Of a DNA stretch of 64,000 bases, positions 10,746-20,721 are shown piece after piece (position 1 is the stretch's first letter; each line of letters starts with the position of its first letter). The position numbers and the translations under genes were made by a program. This DNA comes from an uncultured Porphyromonadaceae bacterium (lineage in GTDB: Bacteria > Bacteroidota > Bacteroidia > Bacteroidales > Coprobacteraceae), in NCBI GenBank assembly GCA_900545915.1, contig URAV01000011.1:1-64000 (forward strand), given 5' to 3'. The notes below the pieces were generated by a model. It worked only from the letters and a program-made list of their open reading frames with translations. It was not told where the DNA came from and ran no database searches.

Positions 10746-11141
10746 TTAATAGATATAACACATTACTTCACCACCAATCATCAACTCTCTGGCTTCTTTA
10801 TCTGTCATTACACCTTTAGAGGTAGAAAGAATTGCTATACCCAAACCGTTCAATACGCGGGGCATATCTTTATAACCTGTGTACTGACGCAAACCGGGAG
10901 TAGAAACTCGAACGAGCTTCTTGATTGCGTTTACTTTATTTACCGGGTCATATTTCAAAGCTATCTTAATCGAACCTTGAGGACCATCTTCTACAAACTT
11001 ATAATTAAGAATGTAACCTTTATCAAAAAGGATTTTCGTGATTTCTTTTTTCAAGTTTGAGGCAGGAACTTCAACAACTCTGTGCTGAGCCTTAATCGCA
11101 TTTCTCAATCTTGTAAGATAATCTGCTATTGGATCTGTCAT
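10746..11141 (-). CDS. rpsH: 30S ribosomal protein S8
   Basis: S8 is a primary 16S rRNA binder of the central domain. The 131-residue protein begins MTDPIADYLTRLRNAIKA and ends with LSTSKGVMTDKEARELMIGG followed by EVMCYIY, the usual C-terminal RNA-binding signature. In other bacteria S8 also represses the spc operon by binding its mRNA; the 59-base spacer before this gene has a small GC-rich hairpin. Confidence 0.97.
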   Translation of the reverse strand: MTDPIADYLTRLRNAIKAQHRVVEVPASNLKKEITKILFDKGYILNYKFVEDGPQGSIKIALKYDPVNKVNAIKKLVRVSTPGLRQYTGYKDMPRVLNGLGIAILSTSKGVMTDKEARELMIGGEVMCYIY

Positions 11142-11162
11142 AAAAATGATTGTTTAAATTGA

Positions 11163-11176
11163 TCCGGACATCCGGA
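11163..11176 (-). promoter_or_regulatory. TCCGGA hairpin in rpsN-rpsH spacer
   Basis: TCCGGA-CA-TCCGGA: two copies of a self-complementary hexamer separated by two bases, able to form a 5-6 bp GC-rich hairpin in the 59-base spacer before rpsH. It lacks a following T run, so a terminator is unlikely. A regulatory role is unproven. Confidence 0.35.
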
Positions 11177-11200
11177 CAATATTTAACACTAAAAAAATAA

Positions 11201-11470
11201 TTACCAGCTTGCTTTCTTAACTCCCGGAATTAAACCTGCCGATGCCATTTCACGGAACTGAATACGAGAAATTCCAAACTGACGGATATATCCTTTCGGA
11301 CGCCCTGTCAATTTGCAACGATTATGTAAACGTACGCGAGAAGCATTTTTAGGCAGTAACTGAAGCGCTTCATAGTTGCCCTCAGCCTTAAGCTGAGCCT
11401 TCTTTGCAGCATATTTGGCAACCAGTTTAGCTCTCTTCACTTCACGGGCCTTCATTGATTCTTTTGCCAT
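11201..11470 (-). CDS. rpsN: 30S ribosomal protein S14 (zinc-free form)
   Basis: S14 helps fold the 30S head. The 89-residue protein is the long form without the zinc ribbon: only one cysteine is present, in [19 protein letters not shown]. The C-terminal block [19 protein letters not shown] is typical. It lies 3 bases after rplE. Confidence 0.97.
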   Translation of the reverse strand: MAKESMKAREVKRAKLVAKYAAKKAQLKAEGNYEALQLLPKNASRVRLHNRCKLTGRPKGYIRQFGISRIQFREMASAGLIPGVKKASW

Positions 11471-11473
11471 ATA

Positions 11474-12031
11474 TTAGTTCTTTTTTGCGTTTTTAAAAGG
11501 TAAGCCAAATTCTTTCAACAAAGCATAACCTTCTTCATCTGTTTGAGCAGAAGTTACAAAGGTAATATTCATTCCCAAAATTTTGCTAATACTATCGATA
11601 TTTATTTCAGGGAAAATGATTTGTTCCTGAATTCCGAGTGTATAATTACCTCTTCCATCGAGTTTCCCTTCAATACCTTTAAAGTCACGAATACGAGGTA
11701 AAGCCACACGAACGAGACGTTCCAAGAATTCGTACATCTTCTCACGGCGCAAAGTAACCATCACTCCGATAGGCATTTTTTTACGCAATTTAAAATTCGA
11801 GATATCTTTGCGAGAAAGAGTAGCCACAGCCTTCTGTCCCGTAATTGCAGTCAATTCGGCAATTGCAGTTTCAATGATTTTCTTATCAGCGACAGCCTGT
11901 CCCAAACCTTGGTTAATCACGATTTTTTTCAAAACCGGAACCTGCATAACAGAACTGTAATTGAAATCCTTCATCAAAATGGGGACGATTCTTTCTTTAT
12001 AATCGTTTTTAAGATTTGCTGTATTGCTCAT
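11474..12031 (-). CDS. rplE: 50S ribosomal protein L5
   Basis: L5 binds 5S rRNA and contacts P-site tRNA and S13. The 185-residue protein contains [54 protein letters not shown] and [16 protein letters not shown]. Its ATG overlaps the rplX stop by one base (TAATG), a sign of coupled translation. Confidence 0.97.
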   Translation of the reverse strand: MSNTANLKNDYKERIVPILMKDFNYSSVMQVPVLKKIVINQGLGQAVADKKIIETAIAELTAITGQKAVATLSRKDISNFKLRKKMPIGVMVTLRREKMYEFLERLVRVALPRIRDFKGIEGKLDGRGNYTLGIQEQIIFPEINIDSISKILGMNITFVTSAQTDEEGYALLKEFGLPFKNAKKN

Positions 12032-12351
12032 TACTTAATCTCCTCTCCTGATTTTTTAGAATAACGCACTAAAACACCCGCTTCGTTTACCCGACGACCG
12101 ATACGAGTCGCTTTATTGCTCTTCGGATCAAGTAAGTTCAAATTTGAAATATGAATGGGGGCTTCCATTTTCACTATACCTCCCTGAGGATTCTTGGCAT
12201 TAGGCTTGGTATGCTTCGACACCATATTGATACCTTCTACGACAGCACGGTTTTCTTTCACAAGAACGCGCAATACCCGACCGGTTTTACCCTTGTCTTC
12301 ACCGGCATTAACGTACACTGTATCGCCTTTTTTAATGTGTAATTTACTCAT
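12031..12351 (-). CDS. rplX: 50S ribosomal protein L24
   Basis: L24 starts 50S assembly and sits by the exit tunnel. The 106-residue protein has the KOW motif near its N-terminus ([20 protein letters not shown]) and the family block [13 protein letters not shown]. It lies between rplN and rplE, with its stop overlapping the rplE start. Confidence 0.97.
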   Translation of the reverse strand: MSKLHIKKGDTVYVNAGEDKGKTGRVLRVLVKENRAVVEGINMVSKHTKPNAKNPQGGIVKMEAPIHISNLNLLDPKSNKATRIGRRVNEAGVLVRYSKKSGEEIK

Positions 12352-12371
12352 TAATTCTCTTTTTTATACTA

Positions 12372-12737
12372 TTAAAGTACTTCAGGTGCTAACGAAACGA
12401 TTTTCATATTGGTTGCACGCAATTCTCTCGCCACCGGTCCGAAAATACGGCTACCTCTGATTTCACCAGCCCCATTCAACAATACACACGCGTTATCGTC
12501 GAAACGAATATAAGAACCATCTTGACGACGGATCTCCTTCTTAGTACGCACGATAACTGCTTTAGATACGGCACCTTTCTTAATGTCACTCGAAGGAACT
12601 ACGCTTTTAATAGCAACAACGATAATATCACCTACTGATGCATACCGTCTTCCTGTTCCTCCCAATACACGGATACAAAGTGCTTCTTTAGCGCCGCTGT
12701 TATCTGCGACTGTAAGTCTTGACTCTTGTTGTATCAT
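12372..12737 (-). CDS. rplN: 50S ribosomal protein L14
   Basis: L14 forms intersubunit bridges with 16S rRNA. The 121-residue protein shows [54 protein letters not shown] and the C-terminal [11 protein letters not shown]. It starts 2 bases after rpsQ. Confidence 0.98.
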   Translation of the reverse strand: MIQQESRLTVADNSGAKEALCIRVLGGTGRRYASVGDIIVVAIKSVVPSSDIKKGAVSKAVIVRTKKEIRRQDGSYIRFDDNACVLLNGAGEIRGSRIFGPVARELRATNMKIVSLAPEVL

Positions 12738-12739
12738 AA

Positions 12740-12997
12740 TTACTTAGCTCTTTCGATTATTTCAACTAATCTCCATCTTTTCATTTTGCTCAAAGGGCGA
12801 GTTTCCATCAACTTCACAGTATCACCAATGTTGCACTCGTTCTTTTCGTCATGAGCATGGTATTTTTTCGTTTTATTCACGAATTTACCATAAATAGGGT
12901 GTTTTTCTTTCCATTTAACGGCAACAGTAATGGTTTTATCCATTTTGTTACTGGTAACCACCCCGACTCTTTCTTTTCTTAAGTTTCTTGTTTCCAT
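12740..12997 (-). CDS. rpsQ: 30S ribosomal protein S17
   Basis: S17 is a primary 16S rRNA binder with an OB fold. I place the start at the Met of [20 protein letters not shown] (85 residues), the normal family length. The open frame continues 16 codons upstream into the end of rpmC, but that part has no family match. Later blocks are [20 protein letters not shown] and [16 protein letters not shown]. Confidence 0.96.
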   Translation of the reverse strand: METRNLRKERVGVVTSNKMDKTITVAVKWKEKHPIYGKFVNKTKKYHAHDEKNECNIGDTVKLMETRPLSKMKRWRLVEIIERAK

Positions 12998-13010
12998 CAG
13001 GCTCAATTGG

Positions 13011-13208
13011 TTATTGTTTGTTAAGTTCTCTCTGGCGCAACTCACCTTTCATGCGCGCAATCATCCTGCGAGTAAGTTTTATTTGTGCAGGATTATCCAA
13101 AGGAGAAATACTGTGATTAATCTCCATACGGTTCAAAGCCACAGCTTCCGCTTCGATTCTTTCTACCAATTCCTTGGTACTTAATTCTCTAATTTCTGCA
13201 ATTTTCAT
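13011..13208 (-). CDS. rpmC: 50S ribosomal protein L29
   Basis: L29 is a small two-helix protein near the exit tunnel and part of the docking site for trigger factor. The 65-residue sequence has [20 protein letters not shown] and the C-terminal [20 protein letters not shown]. It lies 7 bases after rplP. Confidence 0.96.
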   Translation of the reverse strand: MKIAEIRELSTKELVERIEAEAVALNRMEINHSISPLDNPAQIKLTRRMIARMKGELRQRELNKQ

Positions 13209-13215
13209 AACTTAA

Positions 13216-13647
13216 TTACGCATTTTGATTAGCATCGTAGTCACGACGAACAATAAACTTCGTAGTCACAGGAAGCTTTTGTGCTGCCAAACGCAATGCT
13301 TCTTTAGCAACATCAAAAGGTACTCCTTCAACTTCGATAAGGATTCTTCCTGGGGTTACAGGAGCCACGAAACCTTCGGGCGAACCTTTACCTTTACCCA
13401 TACGCACCTCAGCCGGTTTCTTGGTAATAGGTTTATCTGGGAATATCCTGATCCAGATTTGACCTTGACGTTGCATATAACGGGTAACAGCAATACGTGC
13501 AGCTTCTATCTGACGACCGGTTATCCATTTTGATTGCAAACATTTTATACCAAAGGAACCGAAGGCCAACTGATTACCTCGCTGAGCGTAACCTTTCATA
13601 CGCCCTTTCTGTTGTCTTCTGAATTTTGTCTTCTTCGGTTGTAACAT
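13216..13647 (-). CDS. rplP: 50S ribosomal protein L16
   Basis: L16 positions the acceptor arm of A-site tRNA. The 143-residue protein begins [20 protein letters not shown] and includes [40 protein letters not shown] and [17 protein letters not shown]. The gene follows rpsC by 20 bases. Confidence 0.98.
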   Translation of the reverse strand: MLQPKKTKFRRQQKGRMKGYAQRGNQLAFGSFGIKCLQSKWITGRQIEAARIAVTRYMQRQGQIWIRIFPDKPITKKPAEVRMGKGKGSPEGFVAPVTPGRILIEVEGVPFDVAKEALRLAAQKLPVTTKFIVRRDYDANQNA

Positions 13648-13667
13648 CTTCTGTTAATTCAATTCGT

Positions 13668-14399
13668 TTAACGATTACTTTTTTGTTTTTTGAAGCCTTT
13701 TTTAGCCCCCATGCCACCGCCATTATTACCACGAGTCTCTTTCGAGCTGGTAAATGAAGGAGCGAGATCTTTCTTACCGTAAATTTCGCCACGGCAAATC
13801 CAAACCTTGACACCGATCAGCCCCACTTTAGTGAGAGCTTCTACCAAAGCATAATCGATATCGGCACGCAATGTATGCAAAGGAGTACGTCCTTCTTTAT
13901 ACATCTCGGAACGCGCCATTTCTGCTCCGTTCAAACGGCCGGAAACTTGAACTTTGATACCTTCTGCACCCATACGCATAGTAGAGGCAATAGCCATTTT
14001 AACGGCACGACGGTAAGCGATCTTGCCTTCTATCTGGCGAGCGATGTTACTAGCAACGATCGTTGCGTCCAATTCAGGTCTCTTTACTTCATAGATATTG
14101 ATCTGAACATCTTTATCGGTAATTTTTTTCAGCTCTTCTTTCAGTTTATCAACTTCCTGGCCGCCTTTACCGATAATAATACCCGGACGTGCTGTGCACA
14201 CGGTTATAGTGATCAATTTCAATGTACGCTCTATCACAATACGTGATACACTTGCTTTTGCAAGACGGGCATTCAAATATTTACGGATTTTGCTGTCTTC
14301 CAACAACGTATCTCCATAATTTTTGCCGCCATACCAGTTAGAATCCCATCCACGGATGATTCCTAAACGGTTACTTATCGGATTTACTTTCTGTCCCAT
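13668..14399 (-). CDS. rpsC: 30S ribosomal protein S3
   Basis: S3 is part of the mRNA entry channel and its helicase. The 243-residue protein has the N-terminal [20 protein letters not shown], the KH domain with GxxG loop ([20 protein letters not shown]) and the C-terminal domain ([30 protein letters not shown]). A Gly/Lys-rich tail ends the protein. It lies 5 bases after rplV. Confidence 0.98.
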   Translation of the reverse strand: MGQKVNPISNRLGIIRGWDSNWYGGKNYGDTLLEDSKIRKYLNARLAKASVSRIVIERTLKLITITVCTARPGIIIGKGGQEVDKLKEELKKITDKDVQINIYEVKRPELDATIVASNIARQIEGKIAYRRAVKMAIASTMRMGAEGIKVQVSGRLNGAEMARSEMYKEGRTPLHTLRADIDYALVEALTKVGLIGVKVWICRGEIYGKKDLAPSFTSSKETRGNNGGGMGAKKGFKKQKSNR

Positions 14400-14404
14400 C
14401 CTGC

Positions 14405-14815
14405 TTAAATTTGGTTATCGTTTTTACTCATTGTGTCAACAAACAAAGTTACGTGGTTCGAACGCTTACGAATTCTGTATCCTCTACCTTGAGGAGCAGG
14501 ACGAAGTCTTTTCAGCATTGCAGCAGAATCCACGTAGATTTCTGAAATGTAAAGCTCTCCGCTTTCAGCTTTGCGTTCATTCTTCTGTTCCCAGTTAGCA
14601 ATAGCAGAACGCAATAATTTTTCCAGTCTTGCAGAAGCTTCTTTAGAAGAAAATTTCAGTACTCCTAAAGCCTTAAATGCTTCCATACCTCTAACCATAT
14701 CTGCTACCAAACGCATTTTACGGGGCGAAGTAGGTACATTGTTCAATTTGGCAAAGTACTTTGTTTTCAGGGCTTCTTTTCTTTTATCGGCTGATATTTT
14801 TTTTCTTGCACCCAT
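14405..14815 (-). CDS. rplV: 50S ribosomal protein L22
   Basis: L22 lines the exit tunnel with a long beta hairpin. The 136-residue protein shows [34 protein letters not shown] and the tunnel hairpin area with [20 protein letters not shown]. It lies between rpsS (48 bases) and rpsC. Confidence 0.97.
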   Translation of the reverse strand: MGARKKISADKRKEALKTKYFAKLNNVPTSPRKMRLVADMVRGMEAFKALGVLKFSSKEASARLEKLLRSAIANWEQKNERKAESGELYISEIYVDSAAMLKRLRPAPQGRGYRIRKRSNHVTLFVDTMSKNDNQI

Positions 14816-14863
14816 TTTTTAATTCTGTTTTTTATTTGAAATTCTCAAATTCCCGACTGACCC

Positions 14864-15133
14864 TTATTTCTTTTTGTTACCACCATGACCACGGAAATTA
14901 CGAGTAGGTGCAAACTCACCCAACTTGTGTCCTACCATGTTTTCAGTAACATACACGGGAATAAATTTATTACCATTGTGAACTGCGAAAGTATGTCCTA
15001 CAAAATCCGGAGAAATCATAGAAGCTCTCGACCAAGTCTTGATAACAGACTTTTTGCCGGATTCTTCCATAGCCGAAACTTTCTTTTCCAGTTTCACACT
15101 GATATATGGGCCTTTTTTCAACGAACGACTCAT
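14864..15133 (-). CDS. rpsS: 30S ribosomal protein S19
   Basis: S19 is in the 30S head and contacts S13 and tRNA. The 89-residue protein contains [59 protein letters not shown] and [15 protein letters not shown]. It lies 19 bases after rplB. Confidence 0.98.
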   Translation of the reverse strand: MSRSLKKGPYISVKLEKKVSAMEESGKKSVIKTWSRASMISPDFVGHTFAVHNGNKFIPVYVTENMVGHKLGEFAPTRNFRGHGGNKKK

Positions 15134-15152
15134 AGTTGCTTAATTAATCAGA

Positions 15153-15977
15153 TTACTTTTTCCTTCTTTCAATAATATACTTTGAAGAGTGCTTCTTCGG
15201 AGCTCTCGTCTTCAGGCCCTTTGCATATAAGCCTTTACGTGATCTCGGATGTCCTCCTGATGAACGACCTTCACCACCACCCATCGGGTGATCGACAGGG
15301 TTCATAGAAACACCTCGGTTACGAGGACGACGACCCAACCAGCGAGAACGACCGGCTTTACCTGATCTTTCCAATGCATGGTCTGAGTTACCTACACTAC
15401 CAATCGTAGCCTTACATGTAGAGAGGATCTTTCTCGTCTCTCCAGAAGGTAATTTGATAATTGCATACTTTCCTTCTCGCGAAGTCAACTGAGCGAAAAC
15501 GCCGGCCGAACGAACCAATGCAGCTCCTTGACCCGGACGAAGTTCGATGTTGTGAATTACAGTACCGATAGGAATATTTTGCAAAGGCAAAGCATTTCCT
15601 ACTTCGGGTGCTGCAGTATCACCTGACATAACCGTCGCGCCTACTTCAAGACCATTAGGTGCAATAATGTAGCGTTTTTCACCGTCAACATAATAAAGCA
15701 ATGCAATACGAGACGAACGATTCGGATCGTATTCAATACTTTTTACAGTTGCCGGTACACCGTCTTTATTTCTCTTGAAATCGATAATCCTGTACTTCCG
15801 TTTGTGTCCGCCACCGATATAACGCATCGTAAGATGACCTTCGTTGTTACGTCCACCCGATTTTCTGAAACCAACTACAAGAGACTTTTCTGGCGCACTA
15901 GCAGTGATTTTATCAAATGCACCAATAATTTTGTGTCTCTGCCCCGGTGTTGTGGGCTTTAATTTACGTACTGCCAT
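15153..15977 (-). CDS. rplB: 50S ribosomal protein L2
   Basis: L2 joins the subunits and supports the peptidyl transferase centre. The 274-residue protein has the OB and SH3-like domains ([37 protein letters not shown]) and the conserved C-terminal block [17 protein letters not shown] with the essential histidine. It follows rplW by 7 bases. Confidence 0.98.
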   Translation of the reverse strand: MAVRKLKPTTPGQRHKIIGAFDKITASAPEKSLVVGFRKSGGRNNEGHLTMRYIGGGHKRKYRIIDFKRNKDGVPATVKSIEYDPNRSSRIALLYYVDGEKRYIIAPNGLEVGATVMSGDTAAPEVGNALPLQNIPIGTVIHNIELRPGQGAALVRSAGVFAQLTSREGKYAIIKLPSGETRKILSTCKATIGSVGNSDHALERSGKAGRSRWLGRRPRNRGVSMNPVDHPMGGGEGRSSGGHPRSRKGLYAKGLKTRAPKKHSSKYIIERRKK

Positions 15978-15984
15978 TTTTTAA

Positions 15985-16275
15985 TTAAATATTGCTATAA
16001 AAATCAATCGATTCACCTTCTTTCAATGTAACCAAGGCCTTTTTGTATGATGCAGTTTTACCTACGATCAAACCAGCTTTTGTGTAACGGCTTTTTTTCT
16101 TGCCTTTGTGGTTCATTGTATTTACATCCACAACTGTTACATTATACATTTCCTCAACAGCTTTTTTAATTTGCTGTTTATTGGCATCCGGACAAACTGC
16201 AAAGCCATAGCGATTCAACTTATCAGCCATAGCAGTCATCTTTTCTGTAACAATCGGTTTAATAATAATTGCCAT
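15985..16275 (-). CDS. rplW: 50S ribosomal protein L23
   Basis: L23 at the tunnel exit is the main docking site for trigger factor and SRP. The 96-residue protein shows IIIKPIVTEKMTAMADKLNR, KQQIKKAVEEMYNVTVVDVN and KALVTLKEGESIDFY. An AAAGGAGG Shine-Dalgarno sequence precedes its ATG by 7 bases. Confidence 0.97.
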   Translation of the reverse strand: MAIIIKPIVTEKMTAMADKLNRYGFAVCPDANKQQIKKAVEEMYNVTVVDVNTMNHKGKKKSRYTKAGLIVGKTASYKKALVTLKEGESIDFYSNI

Positions 16276-16282
16276 TATTTCG

Positions 16283-16290
16283 CCTCCTTT
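16283..16290 (-). promoter_or_regulatory. Strong Shine-Dalgarno sequence of rplW
   Basis: AAAGGAGG on the minus strand is an eight-base match to the anti-Shine-Dalgarno end of 16S rRNA and lies 7 bases before the rplW ATG. Only rplF and rpmD in this block have comparable motifs. Confidence 0.75.
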
Positions 16291-16293
16291 ACA

Positions 16294-16914
16294 TTAAAAA
16301 TTATTAATAGCAGCAACTGAACTTTCGGTCAAAACAAGACTTGCACAATCAAGCACTTTGTAAGTGTTTAGTTCAGAAACTGTTACAACTTTTGCCTTCA
16401 CGACATTACGAGCTGACAAATATACGTTTTTATTTTGGTCTGCTAAAACTAAAAGCAACTTTTTATCAGCAAGTTGCAAGTTTTTAGCAACGCTAACAAA
16501 TTCTTTTGTTTTAGGAGCTTCAAAAGAGAAGTCTTCTACTACGACAATAGCATTGTCTTGAGCTTTCAACGACAAAGCCGACTTACGAGCCAAAGCCTTC
16601 ACTTTTTTATTCAATTTGAAGCTATAATCTCTCGGTTTCGGACCGAAAACACGGGCACCGCCTACCATTACCGGAGAATTGATATCTCCAGAACGAGCAC
16701 CACCAGTACCTTTTTGTTTTTTCAATTTACGGGTACTTCCCGAGATTTCACTTCTCTCTTTAGATTTATGAGTTCCCTGACGTTTATTAGCCATGAACTG
16801 CTTCACATCCAGGTATATGGCATGTTCGTTAACGTCAATGCCGAAGACAGCATCGTTCAACGTAACCTTCTTTCCTGTATCCTCACCTTTTATGTTATAT
16901 ACGCTCAGTTCCAT
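16294..16914 (-). CDS. rplD: 50S ribosomal protein L4
   Basis: L4 reaches into the exit tunnel beside L22. The 206-residue protein has [20 protein letters not shown], the tunnel loop region with [20 protein letters not shown] and [20 protein letters not shown], and the C-terminal globular part with [20 protein letters not shown]. Its ATG overlaps the rplC stop by one base (TAATG). In E. coli L4 autoregulates the S10 operon; no equivalent leader is evident here. Confidence 0.97.
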   Translation of the reverse strand: MELSVYNIKGEDTGKKVTLNDAVFGIDVNEHAIYLDVKQFMANKRQGTHKSKERSEISGSTRKLKKQKGTGGARSGDINSPVMVGGARVFGPKPRDYSFKLNKKVKALARKSALSLKAQDNAIVVVEDFSFEAPKTKEFVSVAKNLQLADKKLLLVLADQNKNVYLSARNVVKAKVVTVSELNTYKVLDCASLVLTESSVAAINNF

Positions 16915-17531
16915 TACTTTTCTATTATTACGATTGAACCTTTACATCCCGGTACAGAACCCTTGATCATCAAAAGATTATGTTCTGGTATCACCTTTAA
17001 CACTTGCAGGTTTTGTACAGTTACTCTCTCATTACCTGTTTGACCGGCCATACGTGTTCCCTTAAACACACGAGCAGGATAAGAACATGCACCAATAGAA
17101 CCCGGAGCACGCAAACGATTATGCTGACCATGTGTTGTTTGACCAACACCTCCAAAACCATGACGTTTTACAACACCTTGGTAACCTTTTCCTTTCGAAG
17201 TTCCGACTACATCGACAAAATCATCTTCTGCGAACAAATCGACAGAAACAACGTCTCCCAATTTGTATTCTGTTTCAAAACCTTTGAACTCGGCCAAGTG
17301 TCTCTTGGGGGTTACTCCGGCCTTTTTGAAGTGTCCCATTTCTGGTTTATTGGTATGTTTTTCTTTCTTATCTTCAAAACCTACCTGAACAGCTTCATAA
17401 CCGTCAACTTCAACAGTCTTAATTTGAGTAACTACACAAGGACCCACTTCGATAACAGTGCATGGAACATTTTTTCCATCGGCACTGAAAACGGATGTCA
17501 TTCCGATTTTTTTTCCTAATAATCCTGGCAT
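16914..17531 (-). CDS. rplC: 50S ribosomal protein L3
   Basis: L3 is an early 50S assembly protein whose loop reaches the peptidyl transferase centre. The 205-residue protein has [59 protein letters not shown] and [15 protein letters not shown]. It lies 18 bases after rpsJ. Confidence 0.98.
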   Translation of the reverse strand: MPGLLGKKIGMTSVFSADGKNVPCTVIEVGPCVVTQIKTVEVDGYEAVQVGFEDKKEKHTNKPEMGHFKKAGVTPKRHLAEFKGFETEYKLGDVVSVDLFAEDDFVDVVGTSKGKGYQGVVKRHGFGGVGQTTHGQHNRLRAPGSIGACSYPARVFKGTRMAGQTGNERVTVQNLQVLKVIPEHNLLMIKGSVPGCKGSIVIIEK

Positions 17532-17549
17532 TTCTCTTTAATTAAAAAA

Positions 17550-17855
17550 TTACACTTTAATTTCTACTTCTACACCACTCGGCAATTCCAATTTCATCAA
17601 TGCATCTACAGTCTTTGCAGTAGAACTGTAAATATCAATCAACCTTTTGTAAGAGGACAATTCAAATTGCTCTCTCGACTTTTTATTGACAAAAGTCGAA
17701 CGGTTTACAGTGAAAATACGTTTGTGTGTAGGCAATGGTATAGGACCGCTTACAACGGCACCGCTTGCCTTCACAGTCTTTACGATCTTCTCAGCCGATT
17801 TATCGACCAAGTTATGATCATAAGATTTCAATTTAATTCTAATTTTTTGACTCAT
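17550..17855 (-). CDS. rpsJ: 30S ribosomal protein S10
   Basis: S10 is a 30S head protein that also serves as NusE in antitermination. I start at the Met of [20 protein letters not shown] (101 residues), the family length; thirteen further in-frame codons upstream ([13 protein letters not shown]) lack family similarity and overlap the hairpin spacer. Conserved parts are [20 protein letters not shown] and [14 protein letters not shown]. It is the first gene of the S10 set, and there is no tuf gene between fusA and it. Confidence 0.96.
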   Translation of the reverse strand: MSQKIRIKLKSYDHNLVDKSAEKIVKTVKASGAVVSGPIPLPTHKRIFTVNRSTFVNKKSREQFELSSYKRLIDIYSSTAKTVDALMKLELPSGVEVEIKV

Positions 17856-17892
17856 TCGTGTTTTATTGATTTGAAAAATTAAAAAACATGTC

Positions 17893-17930
17893 AAATAGCA
17901 GGTTAAGAGTCATTCGCTAACCTGCTATTT
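17893..17930 (-). terminator. Stem-loop between fusA and rpsJ
   Basis: AAATAGCAGGTTA and TAACCTGCTATTT form a perfect 13-bp stem with a 12-base loop, just after the fusA stop. On the minus strand a T6 run comes about 7 bases after the stem, so it may be a leaky terminator or an mRNA end-processing hairpin separating str genes from the S10 set. Confidence 0.65.
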
Positions 17931-17940
17931 TATCCTTATC

Positions 17941-20064
17941 TTATAATAGATCTACCCGTCCTTGAGCTTCAGTCAATACTTGTTTTGCAATTGCAGTGCT
18001 GACTTCTGCATAATGAGAGAACGTCATAGTAGATGTTGCACGTCCCGAAGTAATCGTACGCAAAGATGTTACATATCCGAACATTTCTGCCAAAGGAGCT
18101 TTTGCCTTTACTATACGAGCACCTGAACGGCTTGATTCCATTCCCTCTACCTGACCACGACGCTTGTTCAAGTCAGAGATCACATCACCCATGCTTTCTT
18201 CCGGAGTCACGACTTCGATCTTCATAATCGGTTCGAGCAATACCGGTTTTGCTTTTTCACACGCTTTTTTAAACGCTTGAATAGCACAAACCTCAAACGA
18301 CAACTGGTCAGAATCCACAGGGTGGAAAGATCCGTCGATTACAGTAACTTTCAACTGATCCAGCGGATATCCGGCCAACACACCGTTTCTCATTGCCGTA
18401 GTAAAACCTTTTTGAATAGACGGGATGAATTCTTTTGGGATATTACCGCCTTTCACTTCATCGACGAACTGCAAACCTCCTTCAAAATCAGGATCTGCAG
18501 GTTCAACACGAACGATAATATCAGCAAATTTACCACGTCCCCCCGTTTGCTTTTTATAAACTTCACGAAGCTCAACCGGTTGAGTAATAGCTTCTTTATA
18601 AGATACCTGAGGACGGCCTTGATTACATTCGACTTTGAACTCACGTTTCAGACGATCAATGATAATATCAAGATGAAGTTCACCCATACCGCTAATAACC
18701 GTCTGACCTGTTTCCTCATCGGACTTGACAGTAAAGGTTGGATCTTCTTCTGCCAATTTCTGCAAACCGAGACTAAGTTTATCCATATCCTTTTGAGTCT
18801 TAGGCTCAACAGCAATACCGATAACTGGATCGGGGAAGTCCATAGACTCAAGAACAATCGGAGCATCTTCAGCACATAAAGTATCACCGGTACGGATATC
18901 TTTAAAGCCAACACCGGCACCGATATCACCACAACCGATAACATCCTTAGGATTTTGTTTATTAGAATGCATCTGGAACAAACGAGATACACGTTCTTTT
19001 TTACCCGAACGAGTATTCAACACATACGATCCGGCCGGAATCTCTCCGGAATAAACACGGAAGAAGCAAAGACGTCCCACATACGGATCAACAGCTATTT
19101 TGAACGCCAAAGCAGACATCGGCTCTTCCGAAGACGGTTTTCTTTCAATTTCTTTATCAGGATCATTAGGATCATGACCAATGATAGCCGGCGTATCTAC
19201 AGGACTCGGCAAATAAGCACAAACGGCATTCAACAAAGTCTGAACCCCTTTATTCTTGAAAGAAGACCCACAAAGCATCGGGACGATTTGCATTGCCAAA
19301 GTACCTTTACGGATAGCAGCACGTATTTCGTCTTCCGTAATCGTAGCAGGATCATCAAAGAATTTTTCCATCAATGCATCATCACATTCCGCAGCCTTCT
19401 CAAGCATCTTTTCACGCCATTCTTCAGCCTCTTCTTTTAAACTTGCCGGAATTTCTTCAATGCTGAAATCTGCACCCATCGTCTCATCATGCCAATAAAT
19501 GGCCTTCATAGTGATCAGGTCGATCAATCCCTTGAATGTTTCTTCCGCTCCAATAGGAATAACAATCGGGCAAGGATTTGCACCGAGCACATCTTTCAAT
19601 TGACGCACTACTTCAAAGAAGTTTGCTCCCGAACGGTCCATTTTATTCACATAACCGATACGGGGAACATTATACTTATCAGCCTGGCGCCATACTGTTT
19701 CAGACTGAGGTTCAACACCACCTACAGCACAAAATGCAGCAACAGCTCCATCCAATATACGAAGCGAACGCTCTACCTCTGCGGTAAAATCCACGTGCCC
19801 CGGAGTATCGATCAGATTTATCTTAAATTTATCTCCAGCATAATTCCACCAGGTGGTAGTTGCAGCAGAAGTAATCGTAATACCACGTTCCTGCTCTTGC
19901 TCCATCCAGTCCATTGTCGCTGCCCCATCATGCACCTCTCCGATTTTGTGAGTCAATCCGGTATAGAAAAGAATACGTTCAGAAGTCGTAGTCTTTCCGG
20001 CATCGATATGTGCCATAATACCAATATTTCTGGTATATTTCAATAATTCATCAGCTTTTGCCAT
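17941..20064 (-). CDS. fusA: Elongation factor G
   Basis: EF-G is the GTPase that drives translocation and, with RRF, ribosome recycling. The 707-residue protein has the P loop AHIDAGKTT, switch region [29 protein letters not shown] and [11 protein letters not shown] in domain I, followed by domains II-V ([37 protein letters not shown], domain IV around residues 490-615). Full length and canonical. It follows rpsG by 25 bases, forming rpsL-rpsG-fusA. Confidence 0.98.
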   Translation of the reverse strand: MAKADELLKYTRNIGIMAHIDAGKTTTSERILFYTGLTHKIGEVHDGAATMDWMEQEQERGITITSAATTTWWNYAGDKFKINLIDTPGHVDFTAEVERSLRILDGAVAAFCAVGGVEPQSETVWRQADKYNVPRIGYVNKMDRSGANFFEVVRQLKDVLGANPCPIVIPIGAEETFKGLIDLITMKAIYWHDETMGADFSIEEIPASLKEEAEEWREKMLEKAAECDDALMEKFFDDPATITEDEIRAAIRKGTLAMQIVPMLCGSSFKNKGVQTLLNAVCAYLPSPVDTPAIIGHDPNDPDKEIERKPSSEEPMSALAFKIAVDPYVGRLCFFRVYSGEIPAGSYVLNTRSGKKERVSRLFQMHSNKQNPKDVIGCGDIGAGVGFKDIRTGDTLCAEDAPIVLESMDFPDPVIGIAVEPKTQKDMDKLSLGLQKLAEEDPTFTVKSDEETGQTVISGMGELHLDIIIDRLKREFKVECNQGRPQVSYKEAITQPVELREVYKKQTGGRGKFADIIVRVEPADPDFEGGLQFVDEVKGGNIPKEFIPSIQKGFTTAMRNGVLAGYPLDQLKVTVIDGSFHPVDSDQLSFEVCAIQAFKKACEKAKPVLLEPIMKIEVVTPEESMGDVISDLNKRRGQVEGMESSRSGARIVKAKAPLAEMFGYVTSLRTITSGRATSTMTFSHYAEVSTAIAKQVLTEAQGRVDLL

Positions 20065-20089
20065 CGTTGTATTCCTTGTTTATTTTCAA

Positions 20090-20566
20090 TTAAAATCTAA
20101 AGTGAGCGAATGCACGGTTAGCTTCGGCCATTTTGTGCATATCTTCTTTCCGCTTGAAAGCTCCACCCTGTTCATTATAAGCGTCAACGATCTCCGCAGC
20201 CAACTTGTCTGCCATCGTTTTACCGCCTCTTTTACGGGCATACTGTATTAAATTTTTCATTGAAATAGATTCTTTACGATCGGGGCGGATTTCCGTAGGA
20301 ACTTGAAATGTAGCACCACCCACACGGCGAGATTTCACCTCTACTTGAGGAGTAATATTTTCCAATGCTTTTTTCCAAATTTCAAGAGCCGATTTTTCGT
20401 CATCAGACAACTTCGTCTTTACATTTTCCAAAGCAGTATAGAAAATCGTATAGGCAACATTTTTCTTGCCATCATACATTAAATGGTTAACAAACTTCGT
20501 AACCTTAACATCACTGAAGACCGGATCAGGAAGAACGACCCGTTTCTTTGGTTTTGCTTTTCTCAT
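20090..20566 (-). CDS. rpsG: 30S ribosomal protein S7
   Basis: S7 nucleates the 30S head and lines the E site. The 158-residue protein shows [60 protein letters not shown] and [20 protein letters not shown]. It lies 155 bases after rpsL; that spacer has a GC-rich hairpin. In E. coli S7 represses its own operon at the same intercistronic site. Confidence 0.98.
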   Translation of the reverse strand: MRKAKPKKRVVLPDPVFSDVKVTKFVNHLMYDGKKNVAYTIFYTALENVKTKLSDDEKSALEIWKKALENITPQVEVKSRRVGGATFQVPTEIRPDRKESISMKNLIQYARKRGGKTMADKLAAEIVDAYNEQGGAFKRKEDMHKMAEANRAFAHFRF

Positions 20567-20617
20567 TTTTTACAAAAATTGTTGTTCTTGTTTTTGGTTG
20601 CTTATCACATCTTCAAC

Positions 20618-20633
20618 AAAGCCCGCCGGCTTT
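20618..20633 (-). promoter_or_regulatory. Hairpin in the rpsL-rpsG spacer
   Basis: AAAGCC-GGCG-GGCTTT forms a perfect 6-bp stem with a tetraloop in the 155-base spacer between rpsL and rpsG. It is the only GC-rich part of a very AT-rich spacer. The place equals the S7 feedback site of E. coli, but no sequence match to that site was established. Confidence 0.45.
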
Positions 20634-20721
20634 ATTTACTCAACCTAATCAGCCTATCCAATAAACTCAAACTAGCGTTTTACACTAATTTTAATTTCTC
20701 TTCTTTGTCTCTTTGACAAAA

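Noticed and set aside
12998..13045. Sixteen-codon N-terminal extension of rpsQ
   Set aside because: It overlaps the end of rpmC and has no similarity to S17, whose normal start is the internal Met at 12997.
16474..17043. 189-residue open frame on the plus strand opposite rplC/rplD
   Set aside because: It lies antisense to two certain ribosomal genes and has no family features; it is a shadow of their codon use.
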